A DNA stretch of 64,000 nucleotides from CAVIQK01 sp964613035 (GTDB taxonomy: Bacteria > Bacillota > Clostridia > Christensenellales > DTU072), in assembly GCA_964613035.1 (NCBI GenBank), contig CAZTFQ010000002.1:85469-149468 (forward strand). Reading direction: 5' to 3'. Numbering within the stretch: the stretch's first letter is position 1; each line of letters opens with the position of its first letter. Below are positions 31,796-40,511 of this stretch, piece after piece. Under the pieces are notes generated by a model. The model worked only from the letters and a program-made list of their open reading frames with translations. It was not told the DNA's origin and did not search any database. The position numbers were made by a program, and so were the translations under genes.

Positions 31796-33942
31796 TTAAT
31801 TTCCATTGCCTCCAGTTTGAGCTCGGTTTCTCTTCCGTCGATATCGTAGAACAGAGTAGTGAGAGGAGAAGAGGAGTTGTTGACGACGGCGTAGAGTCCC
31901 TTTTCTGGATAATAGTTGCATTCGGTCTCCGGGTGGGAAGAGAACGCCTTCTTCAGCTCGGACTCTTTATGAGCCGTCCAGTATATCGCGCGGTACAGAA
32001 GACGGGCGTTGTCGAAGTTGTACGGGATGCCCGCTATATAGAAGGCGCGACCTTTGCCGTATTCGTTGACGGCCATTTTGACTTCGCCTACGTTGACGTT
32101 TCGTTTTAAGCGGTCTGAGAACGCGATATCGAGCACTTTGGCGCCGTCGAGAGCGTATATGTTCTTCATTCCCTCGCCGTAGTCTACGTCGGAGGTGAGG
32201 TCATCCGTGATGAAGTGAGAGGATTCTTTTTGAATGTTGTATTTGTCCAGAGACAGCGTGAAACCGATTTCCTTGTCCACGCCGAGTACGTCGGCGAGAC
32301 GGAAGTATCTGCCGCCTTTTTCGTAAGCGGTAGGCTCGCCCACGCCGATGAAACCGCCGCCGTTGTAGACGTATTCTCTGACTTTGGAGACGACTTCGTC
32401 GTCCCACTTTTCGCCGCCCGAGAACGCCGTATAAGCGTCGCCGGCGTTGATGACGACGTCGTAACCCGAAAGAGCGCCGTTTTTAACGTCGTCGAAGTCG
32501 ATGAAGTCTACGTCAACCGCCATGCCGGAGAGGGCTTCGAGTATGCCTTGATATGAATATATTTGTTGATACCAGAGCTCGTGAGCGACCATATGGCTCA
32601 TCCAGCTGCGGATTTTTCCCCAGGCATTGAGGACGGCGACTTTGGCGCCCGAATAAGCTTTGCCGCCTTCCATAGCGTCGTAGACGGCTCTGAATTCGTT
32701 ACAGATCTCTTCCACTCTGTCGATGAATTTAGGAAACTTAGCCGCCAGAGACAGATATCCGCCGTAACCGATACGATCGAGAGGTTTACGCATGATGGCG
32801 CGTCTCGCGGTCATCCAGTTGCGGTTGAGCTCTATCGTGGGGTCGTTGCCTTCATAAAAAGTGTCGGGGAAGAAGTATGGGAGGAATCGCCCCTCTCTCG
32901 TTTTGACGTGAGGAATTTCGGACAGCATTCTGACGGTTACGCCGCCGCCTACGGATCCTACGACCGCATCCAGACCTATATCACCGAAATATTTGCCGTA
33001 CGGCTCCGCGCCTATCCAGCAGTCGCCTAGGAACATCATCGCCTCTTTTCCGTTGTCGTGGACGATGTCGACGAGACGACGGACCTTTTTCGTGACGAAG
33101 CGTTGTACGAAGTCCATATAATCGAGATACTCTTTGGACGGCACGCGGAAGGTGTTGTTGTAATAGCCGTTGTCGATGATATACTCGGCTCTCATTTTAT
33201 AACCGTATTCCTTTTCAAACTCGTCCAGCATCAGAGGAGATACGCTCATCGTGTAGCCGAACCAGTCCACGTAACGCTCTTTTTTCTTGTCGTTGAAAAC
33301 GAGAGAGAACTGATACAGGAACGTGGTGAATCGGACGACGTTGGTTTCGCCGTGAGCGAGACACCATTCTCTCATGTGTCTCTCGACGTATTCGGCGGTC
33401 TTGGGGTACTTGGGGTCGTACATCATCTGTTTGTCGACGTCCCAGTTGTTGGTTATGTAATTGTACATTTGGACGGGATCCCATATCGACCACGCCATGA
33501 AGGATACGGTGTATTCGTGGAAGGGAATCGCGTTGTCTATGGTGACGGTGCCGCTCTTCTCGTCGTAAGAAAACTTTTCTACGAGGACGTTTTTCGTGCG
33601 GTCGACGACTTCCCAGTACGAGGTGGTGGAGAAATCGGCTTTCAGCTGCTCTTCGAAGTATCCGTCCATAATGTGCATGGTCAGAGAAGAAGAGGTGGCG
33701 GTGAAGAAATTGCTCATAAGGAAAACGTGTTCCAGCTCGTCAAGATTGTTTCTTGCCCAGTCGTTGTCGCCTCTGATGACGAAGTAAGTGTTGTAGACTC
33801 TGTCGGCTAGTTCTTTGGCATTGTCGGGAAGGACCGTTCCGTCGCAGTCTCTGACGGCGTCCGCGCCCCAGCGCGCGATGATTGCTTTGGTTTCTTCGAC
33901 GAACGACGCGTCGGTCGGAATTGTAATTCTGCCTTTTGACAT
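31780..33942 (-). CDS. GH112 1,3-beta-galactosyl-N-acetylhexosamine phosphorylase
   Basis: This 720-aa protein is the normal length for GH112 galacto-N-biose/lacto-N-biose phosphorylase, which phosphorolyses Gal-beta-1,3-HexNAc to galactose-1-phosphate plus GlcNAc or GalNAc. Family segments include the start GRITIPTDASFVEETKAIIA, YFVIRGDNDWARNNLDELEH, FLGDCWIGAEPYGKYF and a C-terminal glutamine-amidotransferase-like domain (VVINAGDAYTAFSG). It is cytoplasmic (no signal). AAGGAG precedes the ATG and a promoter lies at 33980-34008. The enzyme points to use of mucin core-1 or milk-type glycans, hence a gut habitat. No cognate sugar importer is in the window. Confidence 0.93.
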   Translation of the reverse strand: MSKGRITIPTDASFVEETKAIIARWGADAVRDCDGTVLPDNAKELADRVYNTYFVIRGDNDWARNNLDELEHVFLMSNFFTATSSSLTMHIMDGYFEEQLKADFSTTSYWEVVDRTKNVLVEKFSYDEKSGTVTIDNAIPFHEYTVSFMAWSIWDPVQMYNYITNNWDVDKQMMYDPKYPKTAEYVERHMREWCLAHGETNVVRFTTFLYQFSLVFNDKKKERYVDWFGYTMSVSPLMLDEFEKEYGYKMRAEYIIDNGYYNNTFRVPSKEYLDYMDFVQRFVTKKVRRLVDIVHDNGKEAMMFLGDCWIGAEPYGKYFGDIGLDAVVGSVGGGVTVRMLSEIPHVKTREGRFLPYFFPDTFYEGNDPTIELNRNWMTARRAIMRKPLDRIGYGGYLSLAAKFPKFIDRVEEICNEFRAVYDAMEGGKAYSGAKVAVLNAWGKIRSWMSHMVAHELWYQQIYSYQGILEALSGMAVDVDFIDFDDVKNGALSGYDVVINAGDAYTAFSGGEKWDDEVVSKVREYVYNGGGFIGVGEPTAYEKGGRYFRLADVLGVDKEIGFTLSLDKYNIQKESSHFITDDLTSDVDYGEGMKNIYALDGAKVLDIAFSDRLKRNVNVGEVKMAVNEYGKGRAFYIAGIPYNFDNARLLYRAIYWTAHKESELKKAFSSHPETECNYYPEKGLYAVVNNSSSPLTTLFYDIDGRETELKLEAMEIKWIKA

Positions 33943-33979
33943 AGTTGTCTCCTTGATGATGTTTTCTTTATTCGTTATA

Positions 33980-34008
33980 ATTATACTATAAAGAAAACTT
34001 TAAGTAAA
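33980..34008 (-). promoter_or_regulatory. GH112 operon promoter
   Basis: Minus-strand -35 TTTACT (34003-34008), 17-bp spacer, -10 TATAAT (33980-33985), within an AT-rich stretch that is partly palindromic. Confidence 0.6.
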
Positions 34009-34062
34009 TATCAATATGCTATTTTATTATGAAAAGCGGTCTTTTTCCACAGGCTCTTTTCG

Positions 34063-34091
34063 TTGACATCGGTTAGGTCTCGGGCTATAAT
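34063..34091 (+). promoter_or_regulatory. MATE transporter promoter (perfect consensus)
   Basis: TTGACA (34063-34068), 17-bp spacer and TATAAT (34086-34091) are both perfect. It rules out translation from the in-frame ATG at 34063 and fixes the start at 34132. Confidence 0.85.
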
Positions 34092-34131
34092 TCCTATACC
34101 GATTAAGTCGGCAAGGAGATTACCGAAGAAA

Positions 34132-35445
34132 ATGAAAGAAAACAGATTGTCAAAACTGTTAAAATACGTCGTGCCGTCCGTTATAGGGCAGATATGCTTT
34201 TTCCTGTTCACTATAGTGGACGGGATATTCGTGGGCAGAGGAGTGGGCTCGGACGCTCTCGGCGCAATCAATCTCGTGTTCCCGTTCATATTGGTTTTGG
34301 ACGCGTTGTTTATGCTGATAACGGTCGGCGGAGTGGCGGTCACCGCGGTGAGAATAGGCAAGGGAAACAAAGACGGTGCCAACGACGCCTTCATGCACTC
34401 GGCTACACTTATGCTGGCTGTCAGCGCGATCTTTTGCGTGCTGGGCACGACCCTGGCGAGACCTCTCGGGTATCTTATGGGAGCCAACGAAACGTACATC
34501 GATTACGTCTACGACTATCTTTTGTGCTATTCCGCATTCCTGATCCCCAACGGACTCGGAGTTATGATGCAGTACTTCTGCCGTAACGACGGCTCGCCCA
34601 ATCTCGTCATGATAGCGTCTGCGGTCTCGTCGGGACTCAATATCCTTCTGGACTGGCTGTTCGTATTCCCCTTAGGGATGGGAATAAAAGGCGCTGCCAT
34701 CGCTACGGGCATAGCGCAGACGGTGTCGTTTTTCATAATGCTGACGCACTTCGTACTGAAGAAGGGCGAGTTGAGAATAAAAAAGTTCAAGTTGAGCGCG
34801 GTTGTGTTGAAAAAGATATTTTTGAGAGGCATTCCCGAGACGATATCCAGATTCGCCACGCCCGTCGCGACGTATTGTGCCAATTACGTCATTCTTAACA
34901 ATATCGGAGAGACGGCGCTCAACGCTTTCTCTATCATATGCTATATAGCGCCGTTTTCCGTCGCGGTCTATGCAGGCGTATCGCAGGGTATACAGCCGCT
35001 CCTCGGTCAGGCGTACGGAGAAAAGGACGATAAAGAAGTCCACTTCATCCGCAATCTGGCGGCGATTATAGACCTGGTAGGCGTGGCTATAATATACGGA
35101 GCCATATTATTGATAGGCAAGTACGTCTGCGCACTCTTCGGAGCGGACGACGCGACCACTTCCGTCACGGTGTCGGTGCTTCCGTTCTATGCCATCGGCT
35201 TCCTGCCGGGAGCGTTCAACTCACTCATCTCGACGTATCTGTATTCGACCAAGCGTACCCCGTATGCGATAGTAATCAACGTGTTGAGAAGCTTCGTCTT
35301 CAGCATATCGTCCACGTTGCTGCTACCGACGATATTCGGGTCGGACTTCGTCTGGCGGACTTTCCTTATCTACGAAACTTTCACCGTTATATCGGGCTTC
35401 CTGCTGATGCAGATATCGGAAAGAAAAGGGATAGTGTATAAATAA
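34132..35445 (+). CDS. MATE-family multidrug/Na+ antiporter
   Basis: This membrane protein (437 aa) has about 12 TM helices and the MATE N-terminal pattern PSVIGQICFFLFTIVDGIFV. The second half has the repeat-related GVSQGIQPLLGQAYGEKDDK. MATE carriers export cationic drugs or metabolites using Na+ or H+. It starts at 34132 downstream of a perfect promoter, with AAGGAG about 13 nt upstream. It is monocistronic and converges on a truncated radical-SAM gene with only 4 bp between. Confidence 0.9.
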   Translation: MKENRLSKLLKYVVPSVIGQICFFLFTIVDGIFVGRGVGSDALGAINLVFPFILVLDALFMLITVGGVAVTAVRIGKGNKDGANDAFMHSATLMLAVSAIFCVLGTTLARPLGYLMGANETYIDYVYDYLLCYSAFLIPNGLGVMMQYFCRNDGSPNLVMIASAVSSGLNILLDWLFVFPLGMGIKGAAIATGIAQTVSFFIMLTHFVLKKGELRIKKFKLSAVVLKKIFLRGIPETISRFATPVATYCANYVILNNIGETALNAFSIICYIAPFSVAVYAGVSQGIQPLLGQAYGEKDDKEVHFIRNLAAIIDLVGVAIIYGAILLIGKYVCALFGADDATTSVTVSVLPFYAIGFLPGAFNSLISTYLYSTKRTPYAIVINVLRSFVFSISSTLLLPTIFGSDFVWRTFLIYETFTVISGFLLMQISERKGIVYK

Positions 35446-35449
35446 AAAA

Positions 35450-35647
35450 TCAATCTAAGTCCCACAGAGACAATTGTCGTTCACGAGAGACTTTTACTAT
35501 ATATGCGTCGGGATCCGATTCTTCATCGGTGAAGTTAATATCCGGCGCATAACAATATACACAGCGATGACTGCATCCGATATACAGATTGAGGGCGTAC
35601 GGGCTGTATTCTCTAGCCATGCCCGTCGGCTGATAAATAACACTCAT
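35450..35647 (-). pseudogene. Radical-SAM (SplB/COG1533-like) N-terminal fragment
   Basis: The 65-codon frame starts MSVIYQPTGMAREYSPYALN and keeps the radical-SAM cluster motif CSHRCVYCYAP, typical of the SPL-like COG1533 family of about 250-300 residues. It stops after 65 residues, 4 bp from the MATE gene stop, so at least three quarters of the enzyme is missing. It is most likely a deletion remnant. A short functional protein is possible but would lack most of the barrel. Confidence 0.75.
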
Positions 35648-35792
35648 ATCGATAACATTATATCATACAATCGGAGTCGATGATTATTGAAATTATTTAG
35701 TCCGAAGAAGACGAGATGCGGAAATATAAAAGCTTAGGAAAAATCCGAAAATTAGAAGGCGTTAAATTTTTGACAAGCGAAGAATATAAAAA

Positions 35793-35827
35793 GCGCACCG
35801 TACAATCGATAAAACAGTACGGTGCGC
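35793..35827. terminator. Terminator of the DUF308/pit operon
   Basis: GCGCACCGTAC (35793-35803) and GTACGGTGCGC (35817-35827) form an 11-bp perfect stem, with T-tracts on both strands. It lies 18 bp beyond the DUF308 gene stop. Confidence 0.88.
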
Positions 35828-35845
35828 GGATTTTTAGGTAGATAA

Positions 35846-36430
35846 TTAATAAAGAATCAGGTCTACGGCGCCGACGGCGATTGCCAAGCCGCCGAAGATG
35901 TAGTAGCAGATGCCGCCCTCGGCGGACGCGATGTCGGGCACGTACAGAAGGGCTATAAGTATGCCGGTGATGATGGCGAGTACGGCGAGGATGATGTCGA
36001 GGATCATCAGGGACTTACGGCGCGGGTGTACGATGAAGCGGATAAGTATCGCGAGACCGTACGCGGCGAGGAGACTCCCGAGCAGGACGATAAACCATTT
36101 GACGACGGTCGACTTATAGATGAGCAGAAGTATGCCTGCTATCAATATGAGCAGACCGAAGAGGAAGTAGAAGATGACGGCGTTTTCTACTCTACCTCCG
36201 GCGAGGAGCTTTTTGAAGTTGCTCACAGCCAGGAAGAAGCCTGCTACGACGAAGAATACCGACGCGACGGTTACCGCCATATCGGGGACGGATCTTTTGG
36301 TGACTACGAGGAGTATGCCTACGAATGCGAGAATAGCTCCGTACAGTCTGACGGCGACGTTGGATAAGGGAGACCTCTTGGCGGCATAGCTCGCGGAAGA
36401 GGCGGTGGTTGCTTTAGCGGATTTAGCCAT
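35846..36430 (-). CDS. DUF308 / HdeD-like membrane protein
   Basis: A 194-aa protein with an Ala/Ser/Lys-rich start and six TM helices arranged as paired repeats: YGAILAFVGILLVVT, FFVVAGFFLAVSN, LFGLLILIAGILLLI and so on. This fits the DUF308 (HdeD) family of small membrane proteins with an unclear stress role. TAGGAGG precedes the ATG. It lies 45 bp after pit2 on the same strand and before a strong terminator, so it is probably the last gene of the pit operon. Confidence 0.8.
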   Translation of the reverse strand: MAKSAKATTASSASYAAKRSPLSNVAVRLYGAILAFVGILLVVTKRSVPDMAVTVASVFFVVAGFFLAVSNFKKLLAGGRVENAVIFYFLFGLLILIAGILLLIYKSTVVKWFIVLLGSLLAAYGLAILIRFIVHPRRKSLMILDIILAVLAIITGILIALLYVPDIASAEGGICYYIFGGLAIAVGAVDLILY

Positions 36431-36475
36431 ATGAATATTCCTCCTAAAAAGATTTTGAGATAATTGTTACGGTTA

Positions 36476-37522
36476 TCAGAATATGATTAAAAACAACTTA
36501 GTCATAAGATAACCTATGAGACCGCAACCCGGGAAAGTGAGTATCCAGGTGAGGACCATTTCTTTTGCCACGCTCCAGTTGACGGACTTGACGCGCTTGG
36601 CGGCGCCTACGCCCATGATGGCGGTCGTCTTGGCGTGAGTGGTGGAGACGGGAAGGCCCGTAAGGGAACATACGAGGAGTCCGACGGTGGCGGCAAGGTC
36701 TGCGGAAAAACCTTGATATTTTTCCAGTTTGACCATATCCATACCGACGGACTTGATGATTTTCATTCCGCCCATAGAGGTGCCCAGAGCCATGACGAGA
36801 GAGCATACGACCATCAGCCACAGCGGAACGGACGTCGCCGCCATCTCCGTCTGCCCCTGATTGAGCGTTATGCCGAGTAAAAACACGCCGATAAACTTTT
36901 GACCGTCTTGGGCTCCGTGCATGAAGGCGGTCCCTGCGGCAGCCAGTATCTGACCGTTGCCGAAGACGACGTTGGCGCGATGATAAGGGACTCTTTTAAA
37001 AACGATTCTGACGAGCTTGGTTATAATGAAGCCCAGTAAAAAGCCGAGCAAAAGAGATCCTACGAGACCGATGAGGACTTTTAGCCATTCCGAGCCGTTG
37101 ACGCCCGAGAGGTTACCGTGCATTGCAATGGCGGAGCCCGTGAGTCCCGCGATGAGAGCGTGGCTCTCGCTGGTGGGGATGCCTAGAGCCCAGGCGAGTA
37201 CCGCCCATACGACTATGGCGAACATTGCCGCGGACAGAGCTATGGAAGCCTGTTGAGCGTCCGCTCCGAAGTCCACCATATGAGAAATAGTCTCGGCGAC
37301 TTTCGGAGACAGGGTCGTCATGACGAACACTCCCAGGAAGTTGAACAGCGCCGCCATAATGATGGCGGGGCGGGGTCGCATTGCTCTGGTGGTCACGCAA
37401 GTGGCTATCGCATTGGGCGCGTCGGTCCAGCCGTTGACCAATATCACGCCCAGCGTAAGCAGGGTGGTCAACCATAGCATGGGAGTAGCCGAGAGCTGAT
37501 GTGTAAAATCGAGAAACGACAT
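36476..37522 (-). CDS. pit: PiT-family inorganic phosphate permease, copy 2
   Basis: The protein (348 aa) has the PiT tandem signatures GWTDAPNAIATCVTTRAMRP near the N-terminus and GAAKRVKSVNWSVAKEMVLT near the C-terminus, with about ten TM helices. PiT carriers import phosphate or metal-phosphate by cation symport. It is the third gene of a pit-DUF47-pit-DUF308 run. Its DNA and protein are highly similar to the copy at 38248, so it is a recent duplication. Confidence 0.92.
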   Translation of the reverse strand: MSFLDFTHQLSATPMLWLTTLLTLGVILVNGWTDAPNAIATCVTTRAMRPRPAIIMAALFNFLGVFVMTTLSPKVAETISHMVDFGADAQQASIALSAAMFAIVVWAVLAWALGIPTSESHALIAGLTGSAIAMHGNLSGVNGSEWLKVLIGLVGSLLLGFLLGFIITKLVRIVFKRVPYHRANVVFGNGQILAAAGTAFMHGAQDGQKFIGVFLLGITLNQGQTEMAATSVPLWLMVVCSLVMALGTSMGGMKIIKSVGMDMVKLEKYQGFSADLAATVGLLVCSLTGLPVSTTHAKTTAIMGVGAAKRVKSVNWSVAKEMVLTWILTFPGCGLIGYLMTKLFLIIF

Positions 37523-37583
37523 AATATATGAATTTTAGATGCCGAGAGTGTCGGCGGTGAAAATACGGAAATCGAAGGCGATA

Positions 37584-38228
37584 TCAAGTGTTTTTCATAA
37601 CGACCGACTCTATATTGTCCGCGAGAGTTTCGGCAGAATCGAAGAAGTCTTCGAAACGCTTATAGATAGCTCTCCATTCCAGAATTTCTCTGGCGTCGGA
37701 GGAGTTTTCGGACAATTCGCGCATGGCTTCGGCGTACAGACGGTCGCCCACTTCTTCTTTGTCGTTAAGATTGATGATATAACCTTTAAGGTCGGAGGAC
37801 TTTTTGAAATTGGAGAACTCTTTCAGGAGTTTTTCCACGCATTCGCAACAGTCTATCATGAGGTCGACGAACTGCATCGTGTCGGGTCGGAGGGTCTTGA
37901 CCGCCGCCATGTACAGATAGCCGGTGATGCCTTCTATGCAGTCGGTGATGTTGTCGGTGAGGTGCGCGAGGCGGAAGAGGTCGTCTCTGTCCACGGGCGG
38001 CAAGAATTCTTTGACCAGAGCCTGAGTGAGAGCGTGTTTTTCCTGGTCGCAGGCGTGCTCCAGCTCGTGCATTTTAAGCTGATTTTCTTTAAGAGCTTCT
38101 GGGTCGAAGTCGGTGAAAATCTCCTTTAAGAAGCGCGCTTCTTCCAGTGCGTAACCCGACATATTGACGAGAGTGCCGAAGTAATCGAAACCTTTCTTTT
38201 TTAACTTTAATTTGAATTTGAATTCCAT
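37584..38228 (-). CDS. DUF47 (PhoU-like) phosphate transport accessory protein
   Basis: The 214-aa protein is all-helical and starts MEFKFKLKLKKKGFDYFGTL. It has the DUF47 motifs HELEHACDQEKHALTQAL and FRLAHLTDNITDCIEG, with acidic His-bearing helices that bind metal in PhoU-like proteins. These proteins are nearly always paired with PiT carriers and are thought to control them. It begins 19 bp after the first pit and is followed 61 bp on by the second pit. Confidence 0.9.
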   Translation of the reverse strand: MEFKFKLKLKKKGFDYFGTLVNMSGYALEEARFLKEIFTDFDPEALKENQLKMHELEHACDQEKHALTQALVKEFLPPVDRDDLFRLAHLTDNITDCIEGITGYLYMAAVKTLRPDTMQFVDLMIDCCECVEKLLKEFSNFKKSSDLKGYIINLNDKEEVGDRLYAEAMRELSENSSDAREILEWRAIYKRFEDFFDSAETLADNIESVVMKNT

Positions 38229-38247
38229 AATGTTTCTCCGTTATTTT

Positions 38248-39294
38248 TTAGAATATCAATAAGAATAGTTTTGTCATGAGATAGCCGATGATTCCGCAAC
38301 CCGGGAAAGTGAATATCCAGGAGAGGACCATGTCTTTTGCCACACTCCAGTTGACGGACTTGACGCGCTTGGCGGCGCCTACGCCCATAATGGACGTGGA
38401 CTTGATGTGTGTGGTCGACACGGGAAGGCCCGTGAGGGTACAGACGAGGAGTCCCGCGGTCGAGGCGAGGTCGGACGCGAAGCCCTGATATTTCTCGAGC
38501 TTAGCCATATCCATACCGACTGACTTGATGATTTTCATTCCGCCCATAGAGGTGCCCAAAGCCATAATTATCGCGCAGACCAGCAACAGCCACATCGGGG
38601 CTGTAGTGGCGGTCACTTCCATGTCGCCTTGACACAAGGTTATGCCGAGGATGAACACGCCGATGAATTTTTGACCGTCTTGCGCCCCGTGCATGAAGGA
38701 CGACGCCGCCGCGGCGAAAATCTGCCCGCCGTTGAAGAGCACGTTGGCACGGTGATAGTTGACGCGTTTGAATACTATATGAATGATTTTCGTGATAATG
38801 AAACCTAAAATGAAACCGAGTAAAAGAGAACCGACTAGACCGATGAGGACTTTTAACCATTCTGCGCCGCTTACGCCGGAGAAGTTGCCGTTGAGCGCGA
38901 CGGATGCGCCCGTAAGACCCGCGACGAGGGAGTGGCTCTGCGACGAGGGGAATCCGAATGCCCACGCCAGCACTGCCCAGACGATTATGGCGACCATGGA
39001 AGCGGCGAGCGCGATGGATGCGATATTGGAATCCGTCCCGAGGTCGACGATGTTGGAGACCGTTTCGACGACTTTCGGCGCAATCAGCGTCATGATGAAG
39101 ACTCCAAGGAAATTGAATATCGCGGACATCGTGATGGCGAGGCGGGGTCTCATCGCGCGAGTGGTCACGCAGGTGGCGATCGAGTTGGGCGCGTCCGTCC
39201 ATCCGTTGACTAAAATCACTCCGAATGTGAGCAGAGTCGTTATCCACATCATAGGAGTGGAAGACAGTAGATGAGTGTAGTCCAAAAATGACAT
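38248..39294 (-). CDS. pit: PiT-family inorganic phosphate permease, copy 1
   Basis: The 348-aa protein (start at 39294, matching the paralogue MSFLDYTHLLSS..., with AAGGA upstream; an in-frame ATG at 39336 lies in the promoter/leader) has GWTDAPNSIATCVTTRAMRP and the C-terminal GAAKRVKSVNWSVAKDMVLS signature. It is the first gene of the operon and is preceded by a promoter at 39341-39370. With DUF47 it forms the usual PiT pair; the second pit is a tandem paralogue. Confidence 0.92.
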   Translation of the reverse strand: MSFLDYTHLLSSTPMMWITTLLTFGVILVNGWTDAPNSIATCVTTRAMRPRLAITMSAIFNFLGVFIMTLIAPKVVETVSNIVDLGTDSNIASIALAASMVAIIVWAVLAWAFGFPSSQSHSLVAGLTGASVALNGNFSGVSGAEWLKVLIGLVGSLLLGFILGFIITKIIHIVFKRVNYHRANVLFNGGQIFAAAASSFMHGAQDGQKFIGVFILGITLCQGDMEVTATTAPMWLLLVCAIIMALGTSMGGMKIIKSVGMDMAKLEKYQGFASDLASTAGLLVCTLTGLPVSTTHIKSTSIMGVGAAKRVKSVNWSVAKDMVLSWIFTFPGCGIIGYLMTKLFLLIF

Positions 39295-39340
39295 ATATTC
39301 TTTTTCCTTACGTTGCGTCGAAATATTTCCGAGCATATAT

Positions 39341-39370
39341 ATTTTAACATCGGGATTATCGTCTAGTCAA
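39341..39370 (-). promoter_or_regulatory. pit operon promoter
   Basis: Minus-strand -35 TTGACT (39365-39370), 18-bp spacer and -10 TAAAAT (39341-39346). No PhoB-type repeats are recognised. Confidence 0.65.
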
Positions 39371-39548
39371 ATCATAATTAAACTTTGAAAAAACAAAATA
39401 AGGACGCCGGAAATTTAGACAAAAAATCGCATTTAGGGTATCCGTATCCTGCGCAAAGGAACCCTTAACGCGGTAAAACGGGGTAAAATCAAACAAGGAC
39501 AGAAAGAGAAAAACGTCCGCGGAGAGGTTAATTGAGGAAAAGGAAGGT

Positions 39549-39578
39549 TGACAAGAGGAGGAAAAGGGAAATAAAATA
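39549..39578 (+). promoter_or_regulatory. psuK promoter (leaderless geometry)
   Basis: The -35 TTGACA (39549-39554), 18-bp spacer and -10 TAAAAT (39573-39578) place the start at about the psuK ATG (39584). The AGGAGG at 39557-39562 would then lie upstream of +1 and not be transcribed. Confidence 0.55.
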
Positions 39579-39583
39579 TAGAT

Positions 39584-40510
39584 ATGAATAAGCCGTACGT
39601 ATGCATAATAGGCGGAGCCAACGCCGACATAACTTGCGAGACATACGCCGCAATCAAGACAAAAGACAGCAATCCAGGCAGAGTGACGGTCGCTTGCGGA
39701 GGGGTTGCCAGAAACGTGGCGGAGAATCTGGCGAGACTCGGAGTTAACGTAGTCCTTATTACGGTGCTGGGCACGGACGCTCACGCGGATATGATAAGAC
39801 GCAATGCGGAGGAAGTCGGGATAGACGCCTCTCACAGCCTCGTAAGGGAAGGAGAGTCGTCTTGTTACGTTTCGGTCAACGACGTGGATAAAGATATGTT
39901 CGTGGGCGTCGCGGCGATGGACGTTTTGGCGGAGTTAACGCCGGAATATCTTGCGACGAAAGAAGACGTTATCAACGGCGCCGCGTGCGTGGTTACCGAC
40001 ACCAATATTCCGCAGTGTCTGGAATACATAACGACCCATGCCGCTCCTCCGGTGTTTTTGGATCCGGTTTCTGCAAAGAAGACGGTCATCGCGGACGGAT
40101 TGTTAAGGAATCTATATTGTATCAAGCCCAATCGTTACGAAGCGGAAATTCTCTCGGGCGTAGAGATAAAGGACGAGGAGTCCGCGTATCTTGCGGCGAA
40201 AAAGATTTCCGAAAGAAACATAAAAGTAGTATATATAAGTTGCGGAGAAGACGGGGTATATTGTTATAAAGACGGCGAGTTTCGCCACGTTAAAGGTTTG
40301 CCCGCGGACATCGTCAACACGACCGGAGCGGGAGACAGTTTCATGGCGGGCGCGGTGTACGGATATCTTAACGGTAGAGATTACGCGGAGAGCGCGACGA
40401 TCGGTTCCGTATGTTCTGCGATAACGATAGCCGACAGGAGTACCGTTTCTAAAAACGTTTCCGCGGAAGCGGTTGAAAAAATAATGAAGAATATAACGAC
40501 AGGAGAGTAA
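39584..40510 (+). CDS. psuK: Pseudouridine kinase (PfkB family)
   Basis: The protein (308 aa) has the PfkB/ribokinase fold: N-terminal PYVCIIGGANADITCETYAA, the first signature CGGVARNVAENLARLG, and the anion-hole/catalytic NTTGAGDSFMAGAVYG near residue 250. Assignment to pseudouridine rather than another nucleoside rests on psuG starting 1 nt after its stop. PsuK phosphorylates pseudouridine for cleavage by PsuG, recycling the modified base from RNA turnover. Confidence 0.88.
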   Translation: MNKPYVCIIGGANADITCETYAAIKTKDSNPGRVTVACGGVARNVAENLARLGVNVVLITVLGTDAHADMIRRNAEEVGIDASHSLVREGESSCYVSVNDVDKDMFVGVAAMDVLAELTPEYLATKEDVINGAACVVTDTNIPQCLEYITTHAAPPVFLDPVSAKKTVIADGLLRNLYCIKPNRYEAEILSGVEIKDEESAYLAAKKISERNIKVVYISCGEDGVYCYKDGEFRHVKGLPADIVNTTGAGDSFMAGAVYGYLNGRDYAESATIGSVCSAITIADRSTVSKNVSAEAVEKIMKNITTGE

Positions 40511-40511
40511 T

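Noticed and set aside
34063..34131. Upstream start for the MATE protein
   Set aside because: The first 23 codons overlap a perfect -35/-10 promoter and would not be transcribed.
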